Origin: Chlamydiota bacterium
GTDB lineage: Bacteria > Chlamydiota > Chlamydiia > Chlamydiales > Rhabdochlamydiaceae
DNA length: 40,122 nt
Assembly (NCBI GenBank): GCA_003176115.1
Contig: PSRO01000023.1
Location: 1-40,122, forward strand
Reading direction: 5' to 3'
The stretch's first letter is position 1, and the number at the start of each line of letters is the position of its first letter. Under the pieces are notes generated by a model. The model ran no database searches. It saw only the letters and a program-made list of their open reading frames with translations, and was not told the DNA's origin. This document shows positions 17,966 to 25,932 of the stretch, piece by piece. The position numbers and the translations under genes were made by a program.

Positions 17966-18600
17966 TTATAAAAAAATTTTTATAGATATTTTTGTTATCC
18001 TAAGCAAAGAGAGCCTACATTTTTCATCAAGTGCTTTTTTAAGAGCTTCTGATCCAGAATGACAACTTAAGGTGTAATTCAAGTAACCCGATACCCTTCT
18101 TGAAAAAGACAAAACACCTGAGTAAAAAGATAAAAAATTTCATCTACTTTTTCTAATTGCTTTTTTAGGTCAGAAGAAAAAGAAATTACATGAATTCTTA
18201 TTAGAAATAAAACCACTTTAACTCCATCACAAAAAATATCTATAGAATTAAAAACAAATCCACTAATTACCTGAATTCATTTAGCGGTAAAATCAATCGA
18301 GTTGGGATTCGCATATACTTTTATTCCTCATCTGGAATGATCTGCCAGCTTTTTAGTGTCATTGAACAGCTCTATTCCACTTAAAAGCTCTTCTCCCATA
18401 TTACAAGCATCTAATGCCCCTGCATGATATTTCTGCGCAGAAGAAAAAAACACTTAGATGCTTGAACTGTTTTAAAAAAAGAGCATGCAAACCTAACCAG
18501 GATGGATCTGTATTGATTTTCGAGAGCTTTGCAGCATTGTTTAAAGAAGGGCCAAATAAACTTCTTAGCATGTTCAAAAAAAAACCTTGCCAGGTAAAAT
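17966..18600 (-). pseudogene. Decayed minus-strand gene between rplC and the Cap1-position gene
   Basis: Reading the minus strand gives consecutive protein-like segments. From 18571, MLRSLFGPSLNNAAKLSKI and what follows run to a seven-T tract near 18450. One frame then continues from about 18453 to 18079 (SAQKYHAGALDACNMGEELL, then IDIFCDGVKVVLFLIRIHV, then SSDLKKQLEKVDEIFYLF), interrupted only by TGA at 18328-18330 and 18277-18279. A further shift gives SGYLNYTLSCHSGSEALKKA, ending at 17966. Both internal TGA codons fit decayed TGG (Trp). So much open sequence in this AT-rich DNA suggests a former gene of about 200 codons. It lies just downstream of the Cap1-position gene in the same direction. 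Its family is not recognised. Confidence 0.5.
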
Positions 18601-18615
18601 TATGTCAACAAGAAC

Positions 18616-19686
18616 TCATTGGATATCTCTACATCTTGGTGCATTCATTGATTTTAAAAAATGACTAGATAAATTAGTTAATGTAGCAATCGTCGAACAG
18701 AAAAACATTGCTCTTGGAGAAGTTCCGCAAAGCCCTTTCTTATTTGCTAAAGGAATAGCACCCAGCATAAAAACAGAAATATTTCCTGCTATACTCGTTA
18801 CATTTTCAAGGCTTAAACCGTTTGTTTGATATTGCTTATGATCATCTCCCAAACGTGCAAATGCTCCTGCAATAATTGCAACTAAGTTTCCTATTTGAAG
18901 GAAGGGATTTTGCGCAGACACAACCTTTGTAATTTTCAAAAATTTAATGCTCTCAAATGCACTGCTGTACACTCCTGCCCAGGCACTAAGGCTTTTTCTA
19001 AATGAGGCTCTTGTAAAGATGTCTTTTAAAGAGCTACTTTCATTTTCTCCTCTAGGCGAATTTCCTAAATGAAATTCAGTGCCATTTGGCAATGAAAATA
19101 CTTCATTCCCTAAATGAAGTTTCACTTCATTCCCTAAATGAAGTTTCACTTCATTTTCTGATAAAGGCCCAGTTACATTTGGCACTTGATCACAATTCTC
19201 TAGACTAACAAGAGTTCCATTCTGTAGTTTAAATTTTGTATTTGGTCTTAAAGAAGGCGGCGCCTGACCTATCAATCGAAGGGTACTGCCTTCTATTAGT
19301 AAAATCCTTTTTTCCCCTAAAACGAGCAAATCTCCAGTTTTACACGAAATTACATTTGAAGCTCTTAAATTTAATGCATTACTAATTTGATCGGAAAGGC
19401 CTACTAAAGTCAACCACCCTTTGCATTTTCCAGCTTTTTTAACTACAACATCTACTTTTCGTACAAATTCTTCATTTTTTAAAGTGAGCAAAACACACTT
19501 ACCTAAAGCCTCTATCCCTTTAGCTAGGTCTCTTGGTTTTTTTAATAAGGACTTAAAAAACCTACCGTTCACTTCACATGTTTTTTTTAGAGGAGTATTT
19601 TCATATGTCCTATTTAAAGTATCAAAGACATAGGTAGTAGGAGTAATAATAAAAGAGTCAAAAGCATTTTGGATATAAGAAGCCAT
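18616..19686 (-). CDS. Cap1/CT529-position protein, putative inclusion-membrane or secreted protein with in-frame repeats
   Basis: Lying between rplC and fmt, this 356-residue protein is the positional equivalent of C. trachomatis CT529 (Cap1), an inclusion-membrane antigen. From memory, the N-terminus is also weakly similar: NAFDSFIITP...NRT here aligns without gaps to NALKAFFTQP...NKT in Cap1, and both begin MAS. Residues about 180-210 contain NEVKLHLG twice in tandem, plus diverged copies. The C-terminal half has two hydrophobic stretches (about 260-280 and 295-320). No signal peptide is seen, as expected for type III secreted chlamydial proteins. The ATG at 19686 is chosen over a TTG three codons upstream, with AAGG 9 nt before it. 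Synteny is strong; homology and inclusion location are inference. Confidence 0.6.
   Translation of the reverse strand: MASYIQNAFDSFIITPTTYVFDTLNRTYENTPLKKTCEVNGRFFKSLLKKPRDLAKGIEALGKCVLLTLKNEEFVRKVDVVVKKAGKCKGWLTLVGLSDQISNALNLRASNVISCKTGDLLVLGEKRILLIEGSTLRLIGQAPPSLRPNTKFKLQNGTLVSLENCDQVPNVTGPLSENEVKLHLGNEVKLHLGNEVFSLPNGTEFHLGNSPRGENESSSLKDIFTRASFRKSLSAWAGVYSSAFESIKFLKITKVVSAQNPFLQIGNLVAIIAGAFARLGDDHKQYQTNGLSLENVTSIAGNISVFMLGAIPLANKKGLCGTSPRAMFFCSTIATLTNLSSHFLKSMNAPRCRDIQ
19101..19156. repeat. 24-bp in-frame tandem repeat inside the Cap1-position gene
   Basis: Two identical 24-bp units (19101-19124 and 19125-19148) and the first bases of a third encode NEVKLHLG on the minus strand. Each unit carries an inverted repeat, CTTCAT and ATGAAG seven bases apart. 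Diverged copies lie to the left near 19063-19080. Because the unit is 24 bp, gain or loss keeps the reading frame. Confidence 0.9.
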
Positions 19687-19790
19687 AATTGCCAACCTTA
19701 ATTTATTGTGTTTTAGTTAGAAAAGAGTGCAATTGTAGCCTAAGTAAAGAAAAATATCTAGTAGAAAACAATATGCTTAAAATTATTTTA

Positions 19791-20720
19791 TCAAATAATT
19801 TTTGGATTTTGAAGACCATTAAAGCAATCCGTTGCTGACATAGCTCGCTTTCCTTCGAGTTGCACTTCCAGAAGGCGCAATACTCCTTGTCCGCAGACAA
19901 CCCCTACTTCTTTACCTAATTTAACAAGGGAGCCCGGTTTTTCTGAGAAGGGCAGCTCTTCTGGAAATGCACGTAAGATTTTAAGGCGTTTTTTTTGGTT
20001 TTTTACTTCTAGCATGCAAAAAGCGCCTGGAGATGGGGATAAAGCTCGAATACGGTTATGCAATAGAATAGAATCAAGACTCCAATTAATCTCTTCTTCT
20101 TGAGCAGACATTTTTGGCGCTAAGCTCATTTGAGAATGATCTTGCGGAATTTTTTTTACAGAATGATTTTTAAATTGCTCAATTACCTGCAAGATCATCT
20201 CTTGAGCTAATACGCATAACTCTTTTTCAAGTTCGCCATGAGTCATTTCAAAAGGAACAGGGATTTTCTGCATAGATATAATATCTCCTGCATCCATTTT
20301 CGGGGTCATTTCAATAATAGAAATCCCTGTTTCTTTTTCTGCGTTTATCAAACATCTTTGCATAGGAGCAGCTCCTCTATACTTAGGGAGTAGACTTGCA
20401 TGGATATTAATACATCCTAAAGAAGGAAGGTCTAAAACTTCTTTTTTTACAATCTCTCCGTAAGCTACCACAATAAAAAGATCGGCCTGTAAACTCTTAA
20501 GCTGTGCAACAAATTCTGAAGAAGAAGCTTTTTCAGGTTGAAAAATAGGTAAACCTAATTGGGTTGCGGTTTGTTTTACAGGAGGAAAAGAAGATTTTAA
20601 CGATCGTCCTGTGGGACGATCGGGACGTGTAACAACAGCTATTACATCAACTTGGTTTTGCACAAGATAAAATAAAATTTGCGCGGCAAAAGAAGAGGTG
20701 CCAAAAAAAACGATCTTCAT
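19791..20720 (-). CDS. fmt: Methionyl-tRNA formyltransferase
   Basis: This enzyme adds a formyl group from 10-formyl-tetrahydrofolate to initiator Met-tRNA. The 309-residue protein starts at the ATG at 20720 (MKIVFFGTSSFA). Folate-site residues are N105 and H107 in INIHASLLPKYRGAAP, and D143 in MDAGDI, each one less than the E. coli numbers N106, H108 and D144. The C-terminal domain begins near 205. It lies 7 nt after lpxA and closes the lpxC-fabZ-lpxA-fmt operon, as in Chlamydia. In many other bacteria fmt is paired with def instead. Confidence 0.97.
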   Translation of the reverse strand: MKIVFFGTSSFAAQILFYLVQNQVDVIAVVTRPDRPTGRSLKSSFPPVKQTATQLGLPIFQPEKASSSEFVAQLKSLQADLFIVVAYGEIVKKEVLDLPSLGCINIHASLLPKYRGAAPMQRCLINAEKETGISIIEMTPKMDAGDIISMQKIPVPFEMTHGELEKELCVLAQEMILQVIEQFKNHSVKKIPQDHSQMSLAPKMSAQEEEINWSLDSILLHNRIRALSPSPGAFCMLEVKNQKKRLKILRAFPEELPFSEKPGSLVKLGKEVGVVCGQGVLRLLEVQLEGKRAMSATDCFNGLQNPKII

Positions 20721-20727
20721 TAAAGAG

Positions 20728-21579
20728 TTATACTCTCTCTTCAATCAACTCTTCTAGCTCATCAAAGTCTTCTTCGACTAATTGTTGAACCGATTGCTGA
20801 AATCCGATTAATCCCCTCTGAGAACTGCGACAAAAATTGATCCAGTGCTGAATATGGATGGTTGGTTCAATTTCTCTATGAATCCGCTCTAATGCTTTAG
20901 AAAGGCGTAATTTAGCTCGATAGGTAATTTTGAAAGCTCTTGATAAAGCTCTACGCTCCTCCAAAGAGAACCCATGACGTCTTAAACCAACTAAATTCAA
21001 ACCTCCTAATTTATAAGGGGTCCCTGCTCCAACGGTATAAGGAGGAACATCATGTGTAATGCGACTAAACCCTCCTACCATTGCATATTTCCCTATACGT
21101 GCAAATTGATGAACAGGTGTCATACCACCAATGATTGCATGGTCTTCTACAATCACATGCCCAGCTAACATGGCGCCATTTGCCATGATCACTTGATTCC
21201 CAATTTGACAATTATGAGCAATATGGCAGTAGGCCATGATTAAGCAACCATCTCCTATACTTACCACGGAACCTTCTTTGCATGAGGAATTAATAGTGGT
21301 AAATTCTCGGATCTCACAATATTTTCCAATGACAACAAAAGTTTTCTCCCCTTTAAATTTTAAGTCTTGAGTTTTTGTGCCAATACTTGCAGATGGCCAT
21401 ACAATTGTTCCTTCTCCAATTGTAGTATAACCATCGATGTAAGCATGAGACTTAATAACAACATGATCTTCAAGCGTGACATTCTTTTTAATAATCGCAT
21501 ACGCTTCAATGGTAACATTCCTACCAATCTTTGCACCGGATTCGATGATGGCAGTAGGATGGATATTTGACTGAGACAT
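20728..21579 (-). CDS. lpxA: UDP-N-acetylglucosamine O-acyltransferase LpxA
   Basis: It catalyses the first step of lipid A synthesis, transfer of a 3-hydroxyacyl chain from ACP to UDP-GlcNAc. The 283 residues are mostly a left-handed beta helix of hexapeptide repeats (about 4-190; for example IHPTAIIESGAKIGRNV), followed by a helical C-terminal domain. The catalytic histidine is H122 in YCHIAHNCQIGN, equivalent to E. coli H125. It lies 32 nt after fabZ. Confidence 0.97.
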   Translation of the reverse strand: MSQSNIHPTAIIESGAKIGRNVTIEAYAIIKKNVTLEDHVVIKSHAYIDGYTTIGEGTIVWPSASIGTKTQDLKFKGEKTFVVIGKYCEIREFTTINSSCKEGSVVSIGDGCLIMAYCHIAHNCQIGNQVIMANGAMLAGHVIVEDHAIIGGMTPVHQFARIGKYAMVGGFSRITHDVPPYTVGAGTPYKLGGLNLVGLRRHGFSLEERRALSRAFKITYRAKLRLSKALERIHREIEPTIHIQHWINFCRSSQRGLIGFQQSVQQLVEEDFDELEELIEERV

Positions 21580-21611
21580 GGACTTCCAATTTTAATGTTT
21601 ATTATTTAAGG

Positions 21612-22079
21612 CTAAAGCTGATCTTTATCAAGTAATGCAAATCCAATTTTAGCTTCTGTTACTACCTTCTCATTTACTTTTGCACATGCTGAAATCTTCC
21701 CTCCACTTCCGCTTAAGTGCAGCATGGATACTTCTAGCCTTAATGTATCGCCTGGTACAACAGGTTTGCGAAACTTTGCATCTTGAATATTCAATAATAC
21801 AGCTGTTTTTGCATGAAATCCTTTTTTATAAATTAAAATCCCTCCTGTTTGAGCCAAAGCTTCCAATACAAGAACACCGGGCATAATGGGAGCATCGGGG
21901 AAATGGCCTTGAAAGAACTGTTCGTTAAATGTAACACTCTTTTGCCCAACGATCCGATTCTCATTAAGATTTAAGTGAATGATTTTATCAACGAGCAAAA
22001 AGGGATACCGATGGGGCAGAATTTTAGCAATTTCTTTAATATTCAAAATGATGTTCTGCTCTGAAAGGGCTTCACTCAT
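21612..22079 (-). CDS. fabZ: 3-hydroxyacyl-[acyl-carrier-protein] dehydratase FabZ
   Basis: This hot-dog-fold dehydratase removes water from 3-hydroxyacyl-ACP in fatty acid elongation, competing with LpxA for the same substrate pool, which explains the operon. In 155 residues it shows LPHRYPFLLVD (21-31), the catalytic His in FQGHFPDAPIMPGV (H59) and the catalytic Glu in LEALAQTGG (E73). Its ATG overlaps the lpxC stop codon (TAATG). Confidence 0.97.
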   Translation of the reverse strand: MSEALSEQNIILNIKEIAKILPHRYPFLLVDKIIHLNLNENRIVGQKSVTFNEQFFQGHFPDAPIMPGVLVLEALAQTGGILIYKKGFHAKTAVLLNIQDAKFRKPVVPGDTLRLEVSMLHLSGSGGKISACAKVNEKVVTEAKIGFALLDKDQL

Positions 22080-22939
22080 TAAAAATTCTCCATTTTAATT
22101 TGATTATATAGCAATTTAGCAAAAGCATTATTAGAGGTGTGTCCAGAACGAATAGCGATAACATGTGCTAGAAAAGAAATAGGTATAAGAGAAAGATCCC
22201 CTATTAAATCTAAGATCTTATGACGAGCCATTTCATTTGGATAGCGCAACCCCTCTGGATTAATCACTTTATTTTCTTTCACGAGAACTGCATTCTCTAA
22301 ACTGCCTCTTTTAATAAACCCTTTTTCTATCATAGGGACTACTTCTTCATAAATAGAAAAAGTACGACAAGGAGCAATTTCTTTAACAAACTCCTCTGCA
22401 CTTAAAACAAACGTATGAAATTGCGTACCAATTCCCAAACAATGAGGATAGTGCAATGTGTAACTCAAGCGGTACTCATTAGCTGGAATTGCAATAATCT
22501 GAACCTGAGCATTTGACCAGAATATAGGGGACTGCAAAGAAAATACTTTTTTATCTTCTCTTAACTCCATTGCCCCTGTTTCTTCTATCAATTGAGAAAA
22601 ATCTTTAGAACTCCCATCTAACATAGGGACCTCTGGCCCTGAAATTTGAATAAATACATTGTCAATTTCATGAGCCCGCAGAGAAGCTAGCAAATGTTCA
22701 ACCATTTGTATGGAAACTTTTTTGTTACCAATTATGGTACATCTAGGAGTGCTGTATACGGAATCTAAAGAGGCAATAATCTTAGGCGTATTCGGCAAAT
22801 CTGTACGCTGAAATACAATCCCTTGATCTGCAACAGAAGGATGAAAAGTTAGAGTGGTTTCTTGTCCAGTAAAGACCCCTATTCCAGAAATAGATACACT
22901 TTTTCGTAGAGTGCGTTGTTTTCTTTCAACGCTTGGCAT
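22079..22939 (-). CDS. lpxC: UDP-3-O-acyl-N-acetylglucosamine deacetylase LpxC
   Basis: This zinc enzyme catalyses the committed step of lipid A synthesis. From the ATG at 22939 (MPSVERKQRTLRKSVSISGI) it is 286 residues. AGGAG lies about 13 nt upstream, which is long; an alternative TTG start at 22993 adds 18 unconserved residues. Zinc ligands are H82 (QMVEHLLASL) and H240 and D244 (MARHKILDLIGDL); H267 (SGHTSNNAF) is the general acid. It opens the lpxC-fabZ-lpxA-fmt operon. In C. trachomatis the next gene outward is an apolipoprotein N-acyltransferase; here it is a DoxX-type gene. Confidence 0.96.
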   Translation of the reverse strand: MPSVERKQRTLRKSVSISGIGVFTGQETTLTFHPSVADQGIVFQRTDLPNTPKIIASLDSVYSTPRCTIIGNKKVSIQMVEHLLASLRAHEIDNVFIQISGPEVPMLDGSSKDFSQLIEETGAMELREDKKVFSLQSPIFWSNAQVQIIAIPANEYRLSYTLHYPHCLGIGTQFHTFVLSAEEFVKEIAPCRTFSIYEEVVPMIEKGFIKRGSLENAVLVKENKVINPEGLRYPNEMARHKILDLIGDLSLIPISFLAHVIAIRSGHTSNNAFAKLLYNQIKMENF

Positions 22940-23106
22940 AGTTAAAACAGAACTCCTTGATAGCTTACAGGGAAAAGACAATAGACACCTCAAAAAATTA
23001 TTTTTTAAATCCTAGTTTGCTAAATGAACAAAAAAGTTATTTATTACTAAAAAGCTACCCAAAAATTATCATTTTCTTCAAGCGGATTTTACAAAACTAA
23101 AATTCT

Positions 23107-23595
23107 CTAAACATCATCTATTTTTGGCGGAATAATAGGATCATGGCGAATAATTACTTCTTTTTTTCTCCGATCATACCCCAGTAACAATAAAAGCCCT
23201 CCCAGCATACTTAAATGCTGTAAAAACAACGCCATTTGCGATGCTCGTTCAATACCTGAAGCAAGCCAAAATGGATAGAAGACAAGAATCGTCCCTAAAA
23301 CTAGCAATGCTAAAATAAAAGCTGCAAAACGAACAAAGAGACCTAAAAAAATACATACACCCCCTAGAAACTCTATTATGGTTTGCATAAAGAAGGTAAG
23401 TGATGGTCTGGAAAGAATCATTTCTAGCCCTTGTTTTATCCATTCCTTTTGCCCACTTATCCCACTTAAATTGTGTATAGCAGTGATAAACTGCTGTTCC
23501 GCTCCTTGCCAATCAAGCAATTTTTGAAAAGCGATTGCAATAAAAATTAAACTAATACAAACCCGGCCTAAAAATATAATCGTGGATCGAAGCAT
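23107..23595 (-). CDS. DoxX family membrane protein
   Basis: The 162-residue protein has four hydrophobic helices (about 5-25, 65-85, 90-112 and 120-140). The DoxX-type first helix contains GRVCISLIFIAIAFQKLLDW, and the second EFLGGVCIFLGLFVRFAA. DoxX proteins are small inner-membrane proteins, some linked to thiosulfate oxidation or redox stress; the role here is unknown. It has its own upstream promoter candidate and is divergent from fmu. Its position replaces the C. trachomatis lnt-like gene next to lpxC. Confidence 0.8.
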   Translation of the reverse strand: MLRSTIIFLGRVCISLIFIAIAFQKLLDWQGAEQQFITAIHNLSGISGQKEWIKQGLEMILSRPSLTFFMQTIIEFLGGVCIFLGLFVRFAAFILALLVLGTILVFYPFWLASGIERASQMALFLQHLSMLGGLLLLLGYDRRKKEVIIRHDPIIPPKIDDV

Positions 23596-23625
23596 AAAAC
23601 ACCCTTAATCCCTTCTTTTTTTATA

Positions 23626-23654
23626 AAAATAATTATAACCCTGAGCAAAGTCAA
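23626..23654 (-). promoter_or_regulatory. Promoter candidate of the DoxX gene with a 15-bp element shared with dacF
   Basis: On the minus strand AAACTAGTTGACTTT (23647-23661) contains a -35-like TTGACT. A weak TATTTT lies 17 nt further on; a TATAAT in between is too close to pair with it. The same 15 bases occur at 28088-28102, upstream of dacF. Confidence 0.45.
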
Positions 23655-23720
23655 CTAGTTTTCATGAGAAATTTAATCTAAAATAGCTTATACTAGCTAC
23701 AAAACTAGTTTAATTGAAAA

Positions 23721-24848
23721 ATGATAAAGAAAACCTTTCGAGAACATCATCTATTTACTATTCTCTCTGAATACGAAAACCAACTGCTTCCTTTAGATCG
23801 TTTTCTGAAGGAGTATTTTCGTTTTCATAAAGCAATAGGCTCTAAAGATCGGAAAGTCTTATGTGAAAATATTTATTCCATGGTAAGATGGAAGGGCTTG
23901 TTGGATTATTTATGTAATCAGCCTATTTCATGGGAAACTAGATACCAAAAACTTGTGCAAATAAAACCGGACCATTTTTTTGATGATGCGCAAATTCCCC
24001 TACATATACGCTTAAGCTTCCCCAAAGAACTCTTCTCTTTAATTGTAGAGAGTTTAGGTGAAGAAAAAGCTCGTTTTTTTTGTCGAGCTAGTAATTCTAC
24101 AGCTCCCATAGCAATAAGGGTTAATCTATTAAAAACCTCTCGAGAAAACCTATTAAAAACATGGGAAAATGCAACTTGTGGCTCATTTCACACAGCGATT
24201 ATCTTACCCAAAAGAGTCAATTTCTTTACTCTTCCCGAATTCAAAATGGGGCATTTTGAGGTGCAAGATGAAGCAAGTCAGCGACTTGCAGATATAGTCG
24301 CAGTTAAACCAGGGCAATTAGTGCTCGACTTTTGTGCAGGAAGTGGTGGAAAATCTTTAGCTATCGCCCCTAAAATGCAGAGGAAAGGACAACTATTTTT
24401 ACATGATATTAGAAAACATGTCTTGATCGAAGCCAAAAAACGCTTAAAAAGAGCTGGTATACAAAATGCTCACCTGTTGCTTCCCTCCTCTTCTCAGAAA
24501 AAGGCGCTCTATGAAAAATTTGACTGGGTATTTGTGGATGCTCCCTGCAGTGGAACAGGCACACTACGCAGAAACCCCGATATGAAATGGCGCTTTACTT
24601 CAAAGATGTTTCAGAAAACACTAGAAGAACAAAGAATCATCTTTGAGCAGGCTTTGCGATTTGTCAAACCAGGAGGCCATATTGTATACATGACCTGTAG
24701 CGTGCTACAATTAGAAAACCAAGAACAAACGAAATATTTTAAAAAAACTTTTTCATTAAGCACTATTTCTTCTGCTTTTAGCACTTTGCCCTTAGACACA
24801 AATGATCCTGATGGATTCTATGGCCAAGTCTTTGTAAAAATAAGCTAA
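23721..24848 (+). CDS. fmu: RsmB/Fmu-type 16S rRNA (cytosine-C5)-methyltransferase
   Basis: It is an S-adenosylmethionine-dependent RNA m5C methyltransferase. The N-terminal part (about 5-85) resembles the NusB-like RNA-binding domain of RsmB. The catalytic domain has the SAM motif VLDFCAGSGGKSLAIAP (201-217) and the two family cysteines: C276 in DAPCSGTGTLRRNPDMKW and C326 in MTCSVLQLENQEQ. Length is 375 residues, a little short of E. coli RsmB (429). C. trachomatis has fmu (CT553) near dacF. It points away from the DoxX gene, and the SurA-like gene follows by 43 nt. Confidence 0.93.
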   Translation: MIKKTFREHHLFTILSEYENQLLPLDRFLKEYFRFHKAIGSKDRKVLCENIYSMVRWKGLLDYLCNQPISWETRYQKLVQIKPDHFFDDAQIPLHIRLSFPKELFSLIVESLGEEKARFFCRASNSTAPIAIRVNLLKTSRENLLKTWENATCGSFHTAIILPKRVNFFTLPEFKMGHFEVQDEASQRLADIVAVKPGQLVLDFCAGSGGKSLAIAPKMQRKGQLFLHDIRKHVLIEAKKRLKRAGIQNAHLLLPSSSQKKALYEKFDWVFVDAPCSGTGTLRRNPDMKWRFTSKMFQKTLEEQRIIFEQALRFVKPGGHIVYMTCSVLQLENQEQTKYFKKTFSLSTISSAFSTLPLDTNDPDGFYGQVFVKIS

Positions 24849-24891
24849 CTTCAGAACATACTTAAAAACCATACTCTTATTAAGGATAAAA

Positions 24892-25932
24892 ATGATGAAA
24901 TCACTGTTCTACTTCCTTTTACCTATTTTGTTCTCTTCTACATGTTATACTACAGAATTTCCGGAATACCCCATCATCTCTGAAGAAACCGGACAAATAA
25001 CCATTCATAATCGGATTTTAACCAAATTTAACAATAAGACCTATTCTGTACTCGATGTAGCTAAAAAAATGGATATGATTTTCGATACCCATTATCCTCA
25101 ATTCGCACACTCTAAATTAGCTCGCTATCAGTTTTATAATGCACAATGGAAAGATACTCTGCAAAAAATGCTCGATCAAGAATTAATTTTATTGGATGCA
25201 GAGCGCATTGGAGTTAAAGCCACAGATGCAGAGGTAAGAGAGGAATTACTACGCAAATACGGTCCAAATGTAATGACCTCTTTAGATCGATTAGAATTAA
25301 GTTATGAAGAAGCGCGTAAAATGGTCTCTGAGGATCTCATTGCAGAGAAAACATTGTATTTTAAAGTATACTCTGAGGCATTGCGTGTAAGACCTAATGA
25401 CATTAAAGAAAAATATATAGCCTATTGCAAAAAAAATCCTGCATCGCAAAAATGGTGCTATCAAGTGCTAACCATTCATTCCGAGGACGAAAATATCTCT
25501 CAAGCATTAGCACAGTTAGCTTTTGATCTTCTAAAAGAAAAAAGAGATCTTTCAGATATCTCTAAAAACCTGCAATCAGAAAACCCTAATACTACTGTTT
25601 TATTTACTCCTGAAATCATAAGTGACAATGCATCTATTTCTCAAGCCCATAAGATGGTAATAGAAACGCTAAATCCTGGAGATTTTAGCACTCCTATTTC
25701 TCAAGTGAATAAAGATCAATCTATTGTACATCGCATTTTCTATCTAAAAAAGAAAGATGAGATAAATCCACCAGAGTTTCCTAAATTAGCAGAAAAAATC
25801 AAAGATAGGCTAATTCAAGAGTCTATTTCTTTGCATTTATTAAACTATATGAAAAAACTCAAAACCCGTTATGGCTTTTCGGAACAAGATCTGATTATAA
25901 ATTCCGATTTTAAACCTTTTTCTTATCAATGA
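24892..25932 (+). CDS. SurA-like periplasmic chaperone / parvulin-type protein
   Basis: The 346-residue protein starts with a signal peptide (MMKSLFYFLLPILFSSTCYT). A SurA N-terminal-like domain follows, about 40-170, with LARYQFYNAQWKDTLQKMLD and DAERIGVKATDAEVREELLR. Residues about 195-305 read like a degenerate parvulin domain (LNPGDFSTPISQVNKDQSIV near 263-282). It should act in the periplasm on outer-membrane proteins. The ATG at 24892 has AAGGA 5 nt upstream; a second ATG follows immediately. The stop codon overlaps the ksgA ATG. In C. trachomatis, CT355 lies next to ksgA (CT354), so this is its probable equivalent (from memory). Confidence 0.75.
   Translation: MMKSLFYFLLPILFSSTCYTTEFPEYPIISEETGQITIHNRILTKFNNKTYSVLDVAKKMDMIFDTHYPQFAHSKLARYQFYNAQWKDTLQKMLDQELILLDAERIGVKATDAEVREELLRKYGPNVMTSLDRLELSYEEARKMVSEDLIAEKTLYFKVYSEALRVRPNDIKEKYIAYCKKNPASQKWCYQVLTIHSEDENISQALAQLAFDLLKEKRDLSDISKNLQSENPNTTVLFTPEIISDNASISQAHKMVIETLNPGDFSTPISQVNKDQSIVHRIFYLKKKDEINPPEFPKLAEKIKDRLIQESISLHLLNYMKKLKTRYGFSEQDLIINSDFKPFSYQ

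Noticed and set aside
18279-18328. TGA read as Trp (altered genetic code) in the region downstream of the Cap1-position gene
   Set aside because: Frameshifts flank the same frame, and genes in the window use TGA as a normal stop (for example in the ATGA overlaps of rpoA/rplQ and the ABC pair), so decay explains it.
18414-18668. 84-codon plus-strand frame with Cys and Lys
   Set aside because: It overlaps the 3' end of the Cap1-position gene and runs opposite the decayed minus-strand gene; its Lys runs are the complement of T tracts.
23595-23721. Plus-strand promoter for fmu at TATACT (23689-23694)
   Set aside because: A good -10 is present but no acceptable -35 at 16-18 nt and no extended -10, so it is not listed as a feature.
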